A DNA stretch of 37,604 nt, from the NCBI RefSeq assembly GCF_000308375.1, contig NZ_BAFQ01000208.1, forward strand, positions 1-37,604, in the 5' to 3' direction. Numbering within the stretch: the stretch's first letter is position 1; every line of letters begins with the position of its first letter. The position numbers and the translations under genes are program-made. The notes beneath the pieces are model-generated. The model was not told the origin of the DNA, did not search any database, and saw only the letters and a list, made by a program, of their open reading frames with translations. This document shows, in pieces, positions 23,928-32,257 of this stretch. This DNA comes from Nocardia aobensis NBRC 100429 (GTDB lineage Bacteria; Actinomycetota; Actinomycetes; Mycobacteriales; Mycobacteriaceae).

Positions 23928-24167
23928 CGGCCTGCCGCGTCCTCGCACCGACCCATTGTGCGCCGCCCGCGGGGACCGCCGAGCCGGGACCCGCCGGAGA
24001 AAGCCGCGCGGCGCCGGTCGGAACGATGTCTCGAGGAAACTCTCAGGTGGGAATATGGCGGACGTGACGGATTCGCGCCACCATGTAACGATACGATCAC
24101 GCACGCCGATTTCGCTGGGGAATGATGTCAACAGCAATCATTCGGCAATGTCACAACGGAGGTGTCC

Positions 24168-24272
24168 ATGCTTACCAACATCCTGAATTGGCTGCTCAGC
24201 GCGTGGGGTGGAGTATCCGCCGGGAGCTCGGGCTACCAGATTCCTCCGGGCACCCTGCCGTTCGGCAGCTGA
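24168..24272 (+). CDS. 34-residue peptide gene
   Basis: A 35-codon ORF (MLTNILNWLLSAWGG, then VSAGSSGYQIPPGTLPFGS) with a near-perfect ribosome-binding site CGGAGG six bases before its ATG and a perfect 10-bp terminator hairpin 15 bases after its stop. The first half is a short hydrophobic or amphipathic helix with two tryptophans. The second half is Gly/Ser/Pro-rich. It may be a membrane-associated or exported micropeptide. The family is unknown. Confidence 0.65.
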   Translation: MLTNILNWLLSAWGGVSAGSSGYQIPPGTLPFGS

Positions 24273-24287
24273 TCCGTCACCGCCCCC

Positions 24288-24313
24288 GCCCGCCGCGGTT
24301 CGACGCGGCGGGC
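24288..24313. terminator. Perfect 10-bp bidirectional terminator
   Basis: GCCCGCCGCG and CGCGGCGGGC pair around a 6-base GTTCGA loop. It lies 15 bases after the peptide gene's stop and 43 bases past the stop of the convergent dehydrogenase. Confidence 0.75.
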
Positions 24314-24356
24314 ATGCGCGGTCCGTCTCCGCCGCGACCTCGGAACATCTGAATCA

Positions 24357-27125
24357 TCAATCGTTCAGATATTGCGCGAGATGCCGACCCGGCCGGCCGG
24401 CCAACTGTTCGGCTTGGGTTCGACAGGAAAATCCGTCGGCCAGCAGCGGTGTCGCCGCATCGGCCGCACGGAGCGCCGGAAGTAATCCGCCCTCCGCGAC
24501 CGCGACCGAAATCTCGTAATGCCCGGATTGCATTCCGAAGTTTCCAGCAAGTCCACAGCATCCACTGATTTCGGTGATCTTCGCACCCGTCCGCCGTAAT
24601 AACCGCCGGTCGGCGTCGAAACCCGTGACGGCGTGCTGATGACAGTGCGGCTGCACCACCACGGTGTCGCCCGAGCGGTCCGGCGGCTGCCACTCCGGTT
24701 GCTCCGTCAGGAATTCCGCCAGCGTGCGCACCGCGCGGGCGGTGGGGACCGAGCGCGGATCGTCCGGGAGCAACTGCGGCAGATCCGATCGCAGCGCGGC
24801 CGTGCACGACGGCTCCAGGCCGATCACGAAGCCGCCGGTCCGAACGTGCTCCTCCACCGCGTCGAGCCCAGCCCGCAACCGCTTGCGCGCCCCGTCGAGC
24901 TGACCCGTACTGATCCAGGTGAGGCCACAGCACACCCGGCGATCCGGAATGCGGACGCGATATCCGGCCGATTCCACGAGTTCGACGGCCGCCCAGCCGA
25001 TGTCCGGGGCGAAGGCATCGGTGAAGCTATCGATCCACAGCATCGCCACCGGACCGTCCGGATGCCTGTCCCGACCGTGGTGCGCCCACTGAGCGCGGAA
25101 CGAGCGCGGCGCCAGTCGCGGCGCCGGACGGCGCGGATCCATACCGGCCAGGCGCATACCCGTTCGCCGTAGCCATCGAATGCCGGTGAGCGCGTTCACC
25201 ATTCGTGGCATTTTCGTGCCCACCGCCAGCCACCGCGGCAATCGGCCGAGGACATAGTGGTCGATCGGCCGCGGTCGTCCCTTGTACGCGCGGTACAACG
25301 TCTCGGATTTGTAGGTCGCCATATCGACACCGGCCGGGCAGTCGGACGAGCAGGCCCGGCAGGACAGGCACAGATCCAGCGACTGCGCGACCGCCTCGGC
25401 ACGCCAGTCCAGGGCGCCGCGGACGACCTCCTGCAGGACCCGCGCGCGGCCCCGGGTGCTGTCCTTCTCATCGGCGGTGGCGAGGTAGGACGGGCACATG
25501 AAACCACCGGCCGAGCGGGTGTCGGCGCGACATTTTCCGACGCCGACGCAGCGGTGCACGGCCGCGCCGATATCACCGTCGGCGGGGAACGGGAAACCGC
25601 CCGCCGCCGGAACCGGCCGCAGCCCGGGCAGACGCAGGTGGGTGTCGACCGGTTCGGGCCGGACCAGAACCGCCGGGTTCAGCATCGCGTCCGGATCGAA
25701 AAGTGCCTTGAATTCGGCGAATACGCGCAGGGCGTCCGGTGAGTACATGCGCGACAGCAGTTCCGAGCGGGCACGGCCGTCTCCGTGCTCACCGGAGGCC
25801 GAACCGCCGTAACGGACGACGAGATCGGTGGCGTCGAACAGGAAGTCGCGGAACCGTTGCGGCGCACGGGCGATCGGAAGGTCGAGCCGGACGTGGATGC
25901 AACCGTCGCCGATATGGCCGTACAGCAGGCCGTCGACGCGGTGATCACGCATCAGCCGATCGAAATCACGGAGGTAGTCACCGAGACGTTCGGGCGGGAC
26001 GGCGGCGTCCTCCCAACCCGGCCAGGCCGGTTCGCCCTCGGGCGTACGCCCGGCCAGGCCGGCGCCGTCGGCGCGAATCCGCCACAGCCGGGCGGCCGTC
26101 CCGGCGTCGGTGACGATCCGGGTGTCGAGAGCCGCACAGGCGGCGGTCACCGTGGCCGCGCTGTCGTACGCCGATTCCTCGGTGTCCCCGGCGAATTCGA
26201 CGAACAACCAGGCTCCGCCGACGGGTAGTTCCGGTACCGCGCGCCCGTGCGCGCGCACGACATCGACCAGCCGCGCGTCCAGACCCTCGACCGCGATGGG
26301 ACGGCCCGCCATCACCGCCTTTACATCGTCGGCGGCGGCAGGCATATCGGGATAACCGAGAACCGCGACCGCGGTCGCGTTCGGCAGCGGGACCAGATCC
26401 ACGGTCGCGTCGAGAACGAGGCCGCATGTGCCCTCGGACCCGACGAACGCCTTGGCGATCGACGCACCGCGTTCCGGGGTCAGATACTGCAGGCCGTATC
26501 CCGAGGCCTGCCGATCGAAGCGGCCCACCTCGGTGCGCAGGGTCGCCAGATTGCGGCGCGTGAACTCCGCCAGCCCGGGCACCACCGAGAGATCGGCGGC
26601 CAGTGCGCGCTCGGCGCCGGTGCCGTCGAGGATGCGCAGCTCACGCACGGTATCGGAGGTGCGGCCCCAGGACACCGCGCGCGGGCCGCAGGCATTGTTG
26701 CCGATCATGCCGCCGAGGGTGCAGCGGTTCTGCGTCGAGGGGTCCGGCCCCAGCCGCAGGCCGTGGTGTCCGGCGGCCCGCTGCAGGCCGGAGAGCACGA
26801 CGCCCGGCTGCACTCGGGCACAACGGCTGTCGGCGTCGATGGACAGCACGGCGTTCATGTACCGGCTGAAGTCGAGCACCAGTCCGGGCCCGATCGCATT
26901 GCCCGCCACGGATGTTCCGCCTCCGCGTGCGGTGATCGGCTTCCCTTCCTCGCGGGCGAATCGCACGGCCGCGGCCACATCCTCGTCGCCGCGCGGGTAG
27001 ACCACCGCCGCCGGGAGGACGCGATAGTTCGAGGCGTCCGAGGAATACTCCGCGCGGCGGCGGGCGTCGTCGTCGACCTCGCCGTCGATCCGGTGGCGCA
27101 GGGCCCGCACCCAGGAGTCGGTCAT
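24357..27125 (-). CDS. FAD/Fe-S 2-hydroxyacid dehydrogenase fusion (YdiJ-like)
   Basis: A 922-residue fusion. Residues 1-500 are a GlcD/D-lactate dehydrogenase-type flavoprotein: the FAD-binding PCMH domain has PITARGGGTSVAGNAIGPG near 68 and GGMIGNNACGPRAVSWGRTSD near 140, and the cap domain has YGHIGDGCIHVRLDL and SGEHGDGRARSELL. Residues about 520-620 carry two ferredoxin-like clusters, CVGVGKC...MCPSY and CLSCRACSSDCPAG. The C-terminal part has two CCG-type motifs, RVCCGLTW and SGCCGLAGNFG. It should oxidise a D-2-hydroxyacid such as 2-hydroxyglutarate or lactate and pass electrons to the respiratory chain. E. coli YdiJ has the same architecture. The ATG at 27125 is chosen because the conserved N-terminus (MTDSWVRALRHRI) begins there. 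Confidence 0.9.
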   Translation of the reverse strand: MTDSWVRALRHRIDGEVDDDARRRAEYSSDASNYRVLPAAVVYPRGDEDVAAAVRFAREEGKPITARGGGTSVAGNAIGPGLVLDFSRYMNAVLSIDADSRCARVQPGVVLSGLQRAAGHHGLRLGPDPSTQNRCTLGGMIGNNACGPRAVSWGRTSDTVRELRILDGTGAERALAADLSVVPGLAEFTRRNLATLRTEVGRFDRQASGYGLQYLTPERGASIAKAFVGSEGTCGLVLDATVDLVPLPNATAVAVLGYPDMPAAADDVKAVMAGRPIAVEGLDARLVDVVRAHGRAVPELPVGGAWLFVEFAGDTEESAYDSAATVTAACAALDTRIVTDAGTAARLWRIRADGAGLAGRTPEGEPAWPGWEDAAVPPERLGDYLRDFDRLMRDHRVDGLLYGHIGDGCIHVRLDLPIARAPQRFRDFLFDATDLVVRYGGSASGEHGDGRARSELLSRMYSPDALRVFAEFKALFDPDAMLNPAVLVRPEPVDTHLRLPGLRPVPAAGGFPFPADGDIGAAVHRCVGVGKCRADTRSAGGFMCPSYLATADEKDSTRGRARVLQEVVRGALDWRAEAVAQSLDLCLSCRACSSDCPAGVDMATYKSETLYRAYKGRPRPIDHYVLGRLPRWLAVGTKMPRMVNALTGIRWLRRTGMRLAGMDPRRPAPRLAPRSFRAQWAHHGRDRHPDGPVAMLWIDSFTDAFAPDIGWAAVELVESAGYRVRIPDRRVCCGLTWISTGQLDGARKRLRAGLDAVEEHVRTGGFVIGLEPSCTAALRSDLPQLLPDDPRSVPTARAVRTLAEFLTEQPEWQPPDRSGDTVVVQPHCHQHAVTGFDADRRLLRRTGAKITEISGCCGLAGNFGMQSGHYEISVAVAEGGLLPALRAADAATPLLADGFSCRTQAEQLAGRPGRHLAQYLND

Positions 27126-27220
27126 ATCGCCAGCGTAGAACGCGAGCACCCGTCCGCTCACCGCTCGGGATCGCCACGCGCGGCGAGGCCCGTTCGACCG
27201 GGCGCGTGCCGCCGAGCCGG

Positions 27221-28138
27221 TTAGGGGAGCAGGACTATCTTGCCGAGTCCGTGACCGGTTTCGCTGTCGCGCTGGGCGGCGGCGGCCTCGGACAGCGGGT
27301 AGGTACGCGCGGCCCCGGGGAGGCGGAATTCGCCCGCGGCGACCGCCTGCGCGACGCGTGCCACGATGTCGAGGGCGGGGCCGCCGGTTCGAGCGAAGAA
27401 GGTGACGCCCTTGTCGGCGGCGGCGCCGTCGGCGATGGTGATGATCCGATCGGTACCGCCACGCAATTCGATTGCGGCGTCGAGGAATCCGTGACCGGCG
27501 CAGTCGTAGACCGCGTCGACGCCGTGCGGCGCCAGCTCGCGTACGCGCTCGGCGACGCCGGGACCGTAGGTGGTCGGGATCGCCCCCAGCGTGCGCACGA
27601 TCTCCTGGTTGGCGGGCGAGGCGGTGCCGACGACCGTGGCGCCGCGAGCCCGGGCCAGCTGCACCACGAACGCGCCGACCGCGCCGGAGGCGCCGTTCAC
27701 CAGCAACGTCTCGCCCGACTTCACGGCCAGTTCGTCCAAGCCGGTACCGGCCGTATTGGCGGCGACCGGGATGGCGGCGGCCTCGGCGAACGACAGCTCG
27801 GCCGGTTTGGCGACGAGTTGGGTGCCCAGCGCGTACTCCGCGTAGCCGCCGCCCTGAGCCCAGCCCAGCACCTCGTCGCCCGGCCGGAACCGGGCCTCGG
27901 GTCCGGCGGCGTCGACCACGCCGGCGATCTCGAATCCGGCACGGCGGGGGAATTCGGGCGGACCGGGCATCAGTCCGGCGCGTATCTTCCAATCGGCCGG
28001 ATTGACCCCGGCCGCCCGGATCGCCACCCGCACCCGGTCTCCGGTGGGGTCCGGAATCGGCACCTCCACCTGCGTCAACACCTCGGGCCCGCCCACTCGC
28101 TCGTACTGGATCGCTCGCATGCTGTGGTTCGACGACAT
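27221..28138 (-). CDS. NADP-dependent quinone oxidoreductase-like MDR protein
   Basis: A 305-residue zinc-independent medium-chain reductase. MRAIQYERVGGPEVL opens the GroES-like domain (residues 7-120). VNPADWKIRAG and GFEIAGVVDAAG are family segments. The NADPH-binding loop LLVNGASGAVGAFVVQLARARGA follows near residues 148-170. No catalytic-zinc or structural-zinc cysteines are seen. The likely role is reduction of quinones or enones in detoxification. Two starts are possible; the ATG at 28138 has AAGG eight bases upstream, while the one at 28120 begins the conserved part directly. It lies 95 bases upstream of the dehydrogenase gene on the same strand. Confidence 0.86.
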   Translation of the reverse strand: MSSNHSMRAIQYERVGGPEVLTQVEVPIPDPTGDRVRVAIRAAGVNPADWKIRAGLMPGPPEFPRRAGFEIAGVVDAAGPEARFRPGDEVLGWAQGGGYAEYALGTQLVAKPAELSFAEAAAIPVAANTAGTGLDELAVKSGETLLVNGASGAVGAFVVQLARARGATVVGTASPANQEIVRTLGAIPTTYGPGVAERVRELAPHGVDAVYDCAGHGFLDAAIELRGGTDRIITIADGAAADKGVTFFARTGGPALDIVARVAQAVAAGEFRLPGAARTYPLSEAAAAQRDSETGHGLGKIVLLP

Positions 28139-28232
28139 GACCACGACCTTAGGAGACCGACGACCGGCAGCCGGGCGCAGCGCCGCAGCGCACGTCACCC
28201 GGCGCGTTTCGCTCGTGGCGAACCGGGACTAC

Positions 28233-28261
28233 TTGCTCTCAACCTTTGTTGAGGTCTTAAT
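28233..28261 (+). promoter_or_regulatory. Promoter with palindromic operator in its spacer, before the ABC exporter
   Basis: TTGCTC (28233-28238) and CTTAAT (28256-28261) are 17 bases apart, a plausible -35/-10 pair. Within the spacer CTCAAC-CTTT-GTTGAG (28238-28253) is a perfect 6-base inverted repeat. A repressor bound there would block RNA polymerase. Confidence 0.5.
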
Positions 28262-28308
28262 GTCGGTGGCCCGGGGTTGAATGAACCCGGCAGCGGAAGG
28301 AGATGCGG

Positions 28309-30189
28309 ATGAGCATCGAATCGGTCGCGTGGAGTCAGCTGTACCGGCAGGCGCACGCACCCCAGCAGCGGCGCGGTCTGCGCCGGGAGACGGCCGCGCG
28401 CATTCTGCGATTCGCGCGCCCGCATCGGGCTCAACTCATCGGCTTCCTGGTCTTCAGCATCGCCTCCGCGTTGCTCACGGTGGCCAATCCGGTGCTGGCG
28501 GGGCGAGTGGTCAACGACATCGTCGGCCATGCCGCACCGCGCTCGGTCCTCACCCTCGCCGCGGTGATCGCACTGGTCGCCGTGCTCGACGCGGGCCTGG
28601 GCATCGTGATCCGGTGGTTGTCCGCGCGGATCGGGGAGGGGTTGATTCTCGATCTGCGCACCGCGGTATTCGATCACGTGCAGAAGATGCCGGTCGCCTT
28701 CTTCACCCGCACCCGCACGGGAGCGCTGGTCAGCCGGCTCAACAACGACGTGATCGGTGCGCAGCGCGCGTTCAGCACGACCTTGTCCGGCGTGGTCACC
28801 AATATCGTGACGCTGCTGTTGACCGTGGCGGTGATGGTGCGGCTGTCCTGGCAGATCACACTGCTGGCCCTGATCCTGCTACCGCTGTTCATGTTTCCCG
28901 CGCGCAAGATGGGCACCCGGATCGCGAGCATCCAGCGTGAGGCCGCCCAGCTCAACGCCTCGATGAGCACGCAGATGACCGAGCGGTTCTCGGCACCCGG
29001 CGCCACCCTGGTGAAGCTGTTCGGACGGCCGGATCAGGAATCCACGGAATTCGCGGTGCGGGCCGGGCGGGTGCGCGATATCGGCGTCCGGACCGCGATG
29101 CTGCAGACGGTGTTCGTCACCGCGTTGACGCTCGTGTCCGCGCTGGCCGTGGCATTGGTCTACGGCCTCGGCGGCTGGTACGCACTGCGCGGACAGCTCG
29201 ACGCCGGCGCCGTGGTCGCGCTGTCGCTGCTGCTGACCCGGCTCTACACCCCGCTGACGGCGCTGGCCAGTGCGCGGGTGGACATCATGTCGGCGCTGGT
29301 GAGCTTCGAGCGGGTCTTCGAAATTCTCGATCTGAAGCCGCTGATCCAGGATGCGCCGCATGCGGTGGCGGTTCCGGCAGGCCCGGTCTCGGTGGAATTC
29401 GACCGGGTGCGTTTCGGTTACCCGTCGGCCGACAAGGTCTCCCTCGCTTCGCTGGAGGATGTGTCGACGCTCGATCATCGCGGCGGCAGCGAGGTGCTGC
29501 ACGAGATTTCGCTGCGCGCCGAGCCGGGGCGGATGATCGCCCTGGTCGGGTCCTCCGGCGCGGGCAAATCGACCATCGCCCAACTGGTTTCGCGGCTCTA
29601 CGATGTGGACGGCGGCGCGGTCCGGCTGGGCGGCGTCGACGTGCGGGACCTGAGCACCCGCTCGATCCAGGACACGGTCGGACTCGTCACCCAGGACGGC
29701 CATCTGTTCCACGACAGCATCCGCGCCAATCTGCTGCTGGCCCGGCCCGAAGCGAGTGAGACGGAGCTGTGGGACGCGCTGGAGCGGGCGCGGTTGCGCA
29801 CGGTGATCGACGGGCTGCCCGACGGTCTGGACACCGTGGTCGGCGAACGCGGATATCGGTTGTCCGGCGGTGAACGGCAGCGATTGACCATCGCCCGGCT
29901 GCTGCTCAAACAACCGCGGGTCGTCATCCTCGACGAGGCCACGGCGTCACTGGACTCCACCTCCGAGGCCGCGGTGCAGGAGGCCCTCACCGAGGCACTG
30001 GAGGGACGGACCGCCCTGGTCATCGCGCACCGGCTCTCGACCGTCCGGAACGCGGACGAGATCCTGGTGATCGAGGACGGCAGCATCGTCGAGCGGGGCA
30101 GTCATGCGCAGCTGCTCGCCGAACAGGGCCGGTACGCGGAGCTCTACCGCACCCAGTTCGCCGACGATACGGAAGTCGCTGCGGCATAA
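28309..30189 (+). CDS. ABC exporter half-transporter (permease-ATPase fusion)
   Basis: A 626-residue protein with an N-terminal six-helix export domain (about 30-310, first helix LIGFLVFSIASALLTVANPVL) and a C-terminal ATPase. Walker A is GSSGAGKST near residue 411, the Q-loop VTQDGHLFHD near 460, the signature LSGGERQR near 520 and Walker B RVVILDEATAS near 541. The switch histidine is in IAHRLSTV. It works as a dimer, probably a homodimer since no partner gene is nearby, exporting a drug or lipid. The ATG at 28309 is six bases after AAGGAG; an ATG at 28303 is too close to it. A very strong hairpin follows the stop. Confidence 0.92.
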   Translation: MSIESVAWSQLYRQAHAPQQRRGLRRETAARILRFARPHRAQLIGFLVFSIASALLTVANPVLAGRVVNDIVGHAAPRSVLTLAAVIALVAVLDAGLGIVIRWLSARIGEGLILDLRTAVFDHVQKMPVAFFTRTRTGALVSRLNNDVIGAQRAFSTTLSGVVTNIVTLLLTVAVMVRLSWQITLLALILLPLFMFPARKMGTRIASIQREAAQLNASMSTQMTERFSAPGATLVKLFGRPDQESTEFAVRAGRVRDIGVRTAMLQTVFVTALTLVSALAVALVYGLGGWYALRGQLDAGAVVALSLLLTRLYTPLTALASARVDIMSALVSFERVFEILDLKPLIQDAPHAVAVPAGPVSVEFDRVRFGYPSADKVSLASLEDVSTLDHRGGSEVLHEISLRAEPGRMIALVGSSGAGKSTIAQLVSRLYDVDGGAVRLGGVDVRDLSTRSIQDTVGLVTQDGHLFHDSIRANLLLARPEASETELWDALERARLRTVIDGLPDGLDTVVGERGYRLSGGERQRLTIARLLLKQPRVVILDEATASLDSTSEAAVQEALTEALEGRTALVIAHRLSTVRNADEILVIEDGSIVERGSHAQLLAEQGRYAELYRTQFADDTEVAAA

Positions 30190-30193
30190 GGTC

Positions 30194-30230
30194 TCCGGCG
30201 TGGAGGTGCGGTTCGCACCTCCACGCCGGA
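30194..30230. terminator. 17-bp perfect hairpin, two-way terminator
   Basis: Both arms (30194-30210 and 30214-30230) pair without a mismatch around a 3-base loop, or fewer pairs with a GGTTCG turn. It lies between the ABC exporter stop and the MFS stop, five and nine bases from each. Confidence 0.9.
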
Positions 30231-30238
30231 ATCCGTCC

Positions 30239-31498
30239 CTACAACTCCGCCGGGACGACAGCCGCACTGTCGTCGGCGGCCGCGGATCTCCGGGAAGTGC
30301 CGGCGGTCGACGGTCCCGCGATTTCCGCCGTATCGGAGCGATCCGCCGTACCCGGACGCGTCCCGCCCGCGGTCCGGCTCAGGCCGACGAAGCCCAACGC
30401 GAGCACGCCCAGTCCCGCGCCGATCCAGCCCACCACCGAGTAGTCCGCCCCGGCAGCGATGGCGAGTCCACCCAGCCAGGGGCCGAGGGTGATGCCGATA
30501 TTGAACGACATGACGTTGCCCGCCGCGCCGAGCGTTCCGGCGGCCGGGGCGAGGGCGAACACCCGGCTGTTCAGCACCGGATTGGTCCCGAAACCGAAGG
30601 CGCCCAGCAGGAACGACACTACGACGACCGCCGCCCCATAGTGCGCGGTCAGCGCGAGTATCACCGAGGCGAGCACCAGACCCGAGATTCCGACAGTGAG
30701 GCTGCGCAGCGGATGTGCGTCCGCGGTGCGTCCGCCGATCACGATGCCGGCGAACGAGCCGAGGCCGTAGACACCCAGCACCACCGGCACCCAATTCGCA
30801 CCGATCCCGGTCGTCTCGGTGAGCAGGGCGCCGAGGTATCCGAAGGTGACCAGCAGCGCGGCGGTGGCCGTCACGGTGGTGGCGTACAGCAGTGCCACCG
30901 GACGGGTGGCCAAGGCGCGCAATTCCTTTCGCACCGGCGGCGCCTGCTCGGCGCGCTGTTCGGGCACCGCGATCGCCACCGCGACCATCACCAGCGCGCA
31001 TCCGGCCGCCACCGTCCAGAACGCGGCCCGCCAGCCCAGATGCTGACCGATGAAGGTGCCCGCGGGGAGGCCGAGAATGGTCGCGATGGTCAGGCCGCCC
31101 GCGACGACGCTCATCGCCCGCCCGCGCGCTGTCGGCGGTACCAACTCGACCGCGGTCGCCGCGGCCGCCGACCAGAATCCCGCGTATACGAAGGCGCCGA
31201 CGACGCGGGTGCCGACGAGAACGCCGTAGTCGGCGGTCAGCGCCGCGACGACGTGTGTGGCGACGAAGAAGGCGAGGAAGGCGAGCAGTGCGGTGCGCCG
31301 CGACCAGCGCGCCGTGAGGACGGCCAGAATCGGCGCGCCCACCAGCATGCCGACGGCGAAGGCCGAAATAAGCAGTCCGGCTTGTGGAACGGTGACACCG
31401 AGATCGGAGGCCATTCCCGTGAGCAGGCCGGACAACATCATCTCCGAGGTGCCCTGCGCGAATATCGCCAGGCCCAATATGTATACCGCCGAGGGCAT
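30239..31498 (-). CDS. MFS drug exporter, Cmx/chloramphenicol-efflux-like
   Basis: A 419-residue 12-helix transporter of the DHA1 family. The start MPSAVYILGLAIFAQGTSE closely resembles chloramphenicol exporters Cmx/CmlR of actinobacteria. Motif A appears as GMLVGAPILAVLTARWSRR near residue 50, and GFWSAAAATAVELVPPTARGRA near 103 is a further family segment. After the last helix a 50-residue Ala/Ser/Thr-rich tail extends into the cytoplasm. The ATG at 31498 follows AAGGGA. An operator shared with the upstream TetR gene lies 17 bases before the start. Efflux of chloramphenicol or a similar compound is likely, but the substrate is not proven. Confidence 0.87.
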   Translation of the reverse strand: MPSAVYILGLAIFAQGTSEMMLSGLLTGMASDLGVTVPQAGLLISAFAVGMLVGAPILAVLTARWSRRTALLAFLAFFVATHVVAALTADYGVLVGTRVVGAFVYAGFWSAAAATAVELVPPTARGRAMSVVAGGLTIATILGLPAGTFIGQHLGWRAAFWTVAAGCALVMVAVAIAVPEQRAEQAPPVRKELRALATRPVALLYATTVTATAALLVTFGYLGALLTETTGIGANWVPVVLGVYGLGSFAGIVIGGRTADAHPLRSLTVGISGLVLASVILALTAHYGAAVVVVSFLLGAFGFGTNPVLNSRVFALAPAAGTLGAAGNVMSFNIGITLGPWLGGLAIAAGADYSVVGWIGAGLGVLALGFVGLSRTAGGTRPGTADRSDTAEIAGPSTAGTSRRSAAADDSAAVVPAEL

Positions 31499-31514
31499 TT
31501 CGTTTCCCTTCTTA

Positions 31515-31537
31515 TTTTGGATCATTCAGTTCAAAAT
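31515..31537. promoter_or_regulatory. TetR operator copy 1, before the MFS gene
   Basis: TTTTGGAT-CAT-TCAGTTCAAAAT, an imperfect palindrome with TTTTG/CAAAA ends, is also found before the TetR gene. It ends 17 bases before the MFS ATG. Confidence 0.8.
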
Positions 31538-31598
31538 GCGGGCATGCGTAGCCGCGACTCACCGCCGGAACATGTGACGGACCGTCCCGGCCGGTCGA

Positions 31599-32171
31599 TC
31601 AGAGGCAGCGCAGGGCGACCTCCGCGATACCGGCCAACGCGTCCCGGGAGGCGCCGCCGCGCGCCGCGACCCGCATACCGCCGATGGTGGCGACGACGAA
31701 TTGGGCCAGATCGGACGGATCGGCTCCTTCGTCGACCTCGCCCGACGCCTGCCCGGCGCGAATCACGCCGACCAGCGCGGACATCCGACGATCCAGATCG
31801 GCACGCAGCATCGCGGCGACCTCGGGATCGCGGGGGCCCATCTCGACTGTCGTGTTCACGACCAGACATCCCAGCGGATCGCCCTCGGGCGCATCCACCA
31901 CACGCCGCAGCAGCGCCTCGATCTTGTCGCGCACCGAACCGGGACCGTCGAGCAATTCGAACGTATCCGCGTTCTTGAACTCCATGTAATGCCGCAGCGC
32001 ACGCTCGAACAGGTCATGCTTGCTGGTGAAGGTGTTGTAGATACTCGAGCGGCCCAGACCGGTGGCCGCACAGAGGTCCTGGGTGGACGTGCCCTCGTAA
32101 CCGGCGCTCCAGAAAGCGCGCATGGCCGCGTCCACCGCCCCTGGTTCGTCGAACTGCTTGGGTCGTGCCAT
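31599..32171 (-). CDS. TetR-family repressor
   Basis: A 190-residue regulator. The N-terminal helix-turn-helix spans residues 8-55 (FDEPGAVDAAMRAFWSAGYEGTSTQDLCAATGLGR with the recognition helix SSIYNTFTSKHDLF). The C-terminal domain binds a ligand. It lies on the same strand 100 bases upstream of the MFS exporter, and both genes carry the same operator 17 bases before their starts. It therefore very probably represses itself and the exporter, with release by the exported drug. Confidence 0.92.
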   Translation of the reverse strand: MARPKQFDEPGAVDAAMRAFWSAGYEGTSTQDLCAATGLGRSSIYNTFTSKHDLFERALRHYMEFKNADTFELLDGPGSVRDKIEALLRRVVDAPEGDPLGCLVVNTTVEMGPRDPEVAAMLRADLDRRMSALVGVIRAGQASGEVDEGADPSDLAQFVVATIGGMRVAARGGASRDALAGIAEVALRCL

Positions 32172-32188
32172 GCGGTCAGGCTAACACG

Positions 32189-32211
32189 TTTTGGATAGAT
32201 CAGTTCAAAAT
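32189..32211. promoter_or_regulatory. TetR operator copy 2, before the regulator gene
   Basis: TTTTGGAT-AGA-TCAGTTCAAAAT differs from copy 1 only in the three central bases, and CGGG follows one base after both copies. It is 17 bases before the TetR ATG. Confidence 0.8.
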
Positions 32212-32225
32212 CCGGGGGAGAGAAT

Positions 32226-32251
32226 GGCGGGCGTTCGATCCGACGCCCGCC
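32226..32251 (-). terminator. 9-bp hairpin after the AcuI-like gene
   Basis: GGCGGGCGT and ACGCCCGCC pair perfectly around an 8-base loop, six bases past the stop at 32258. It separates this gene from the TetR operator. Confidence 0.75.
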
Positions 32252-32257
32252 GCTCGA

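Noticed and set aside
27126..27220. GCCCG-N6-CGGGC hairpin as a terminator between the oxidoreductase and dehydrogenase genes
   Set aside because: Five-base stem without a tail; chance occurrence is likely in GC-rich DNA.
27126..27992. Upstream in-frame extension of the FAD/Fe-S dehydrogenase, giving a 1211-residue frame
   Set aside because: The extra sequence is Arg-rich, low-information and antisense to the quinone oxidoreductase gene. The conserved protein starts at 27125.
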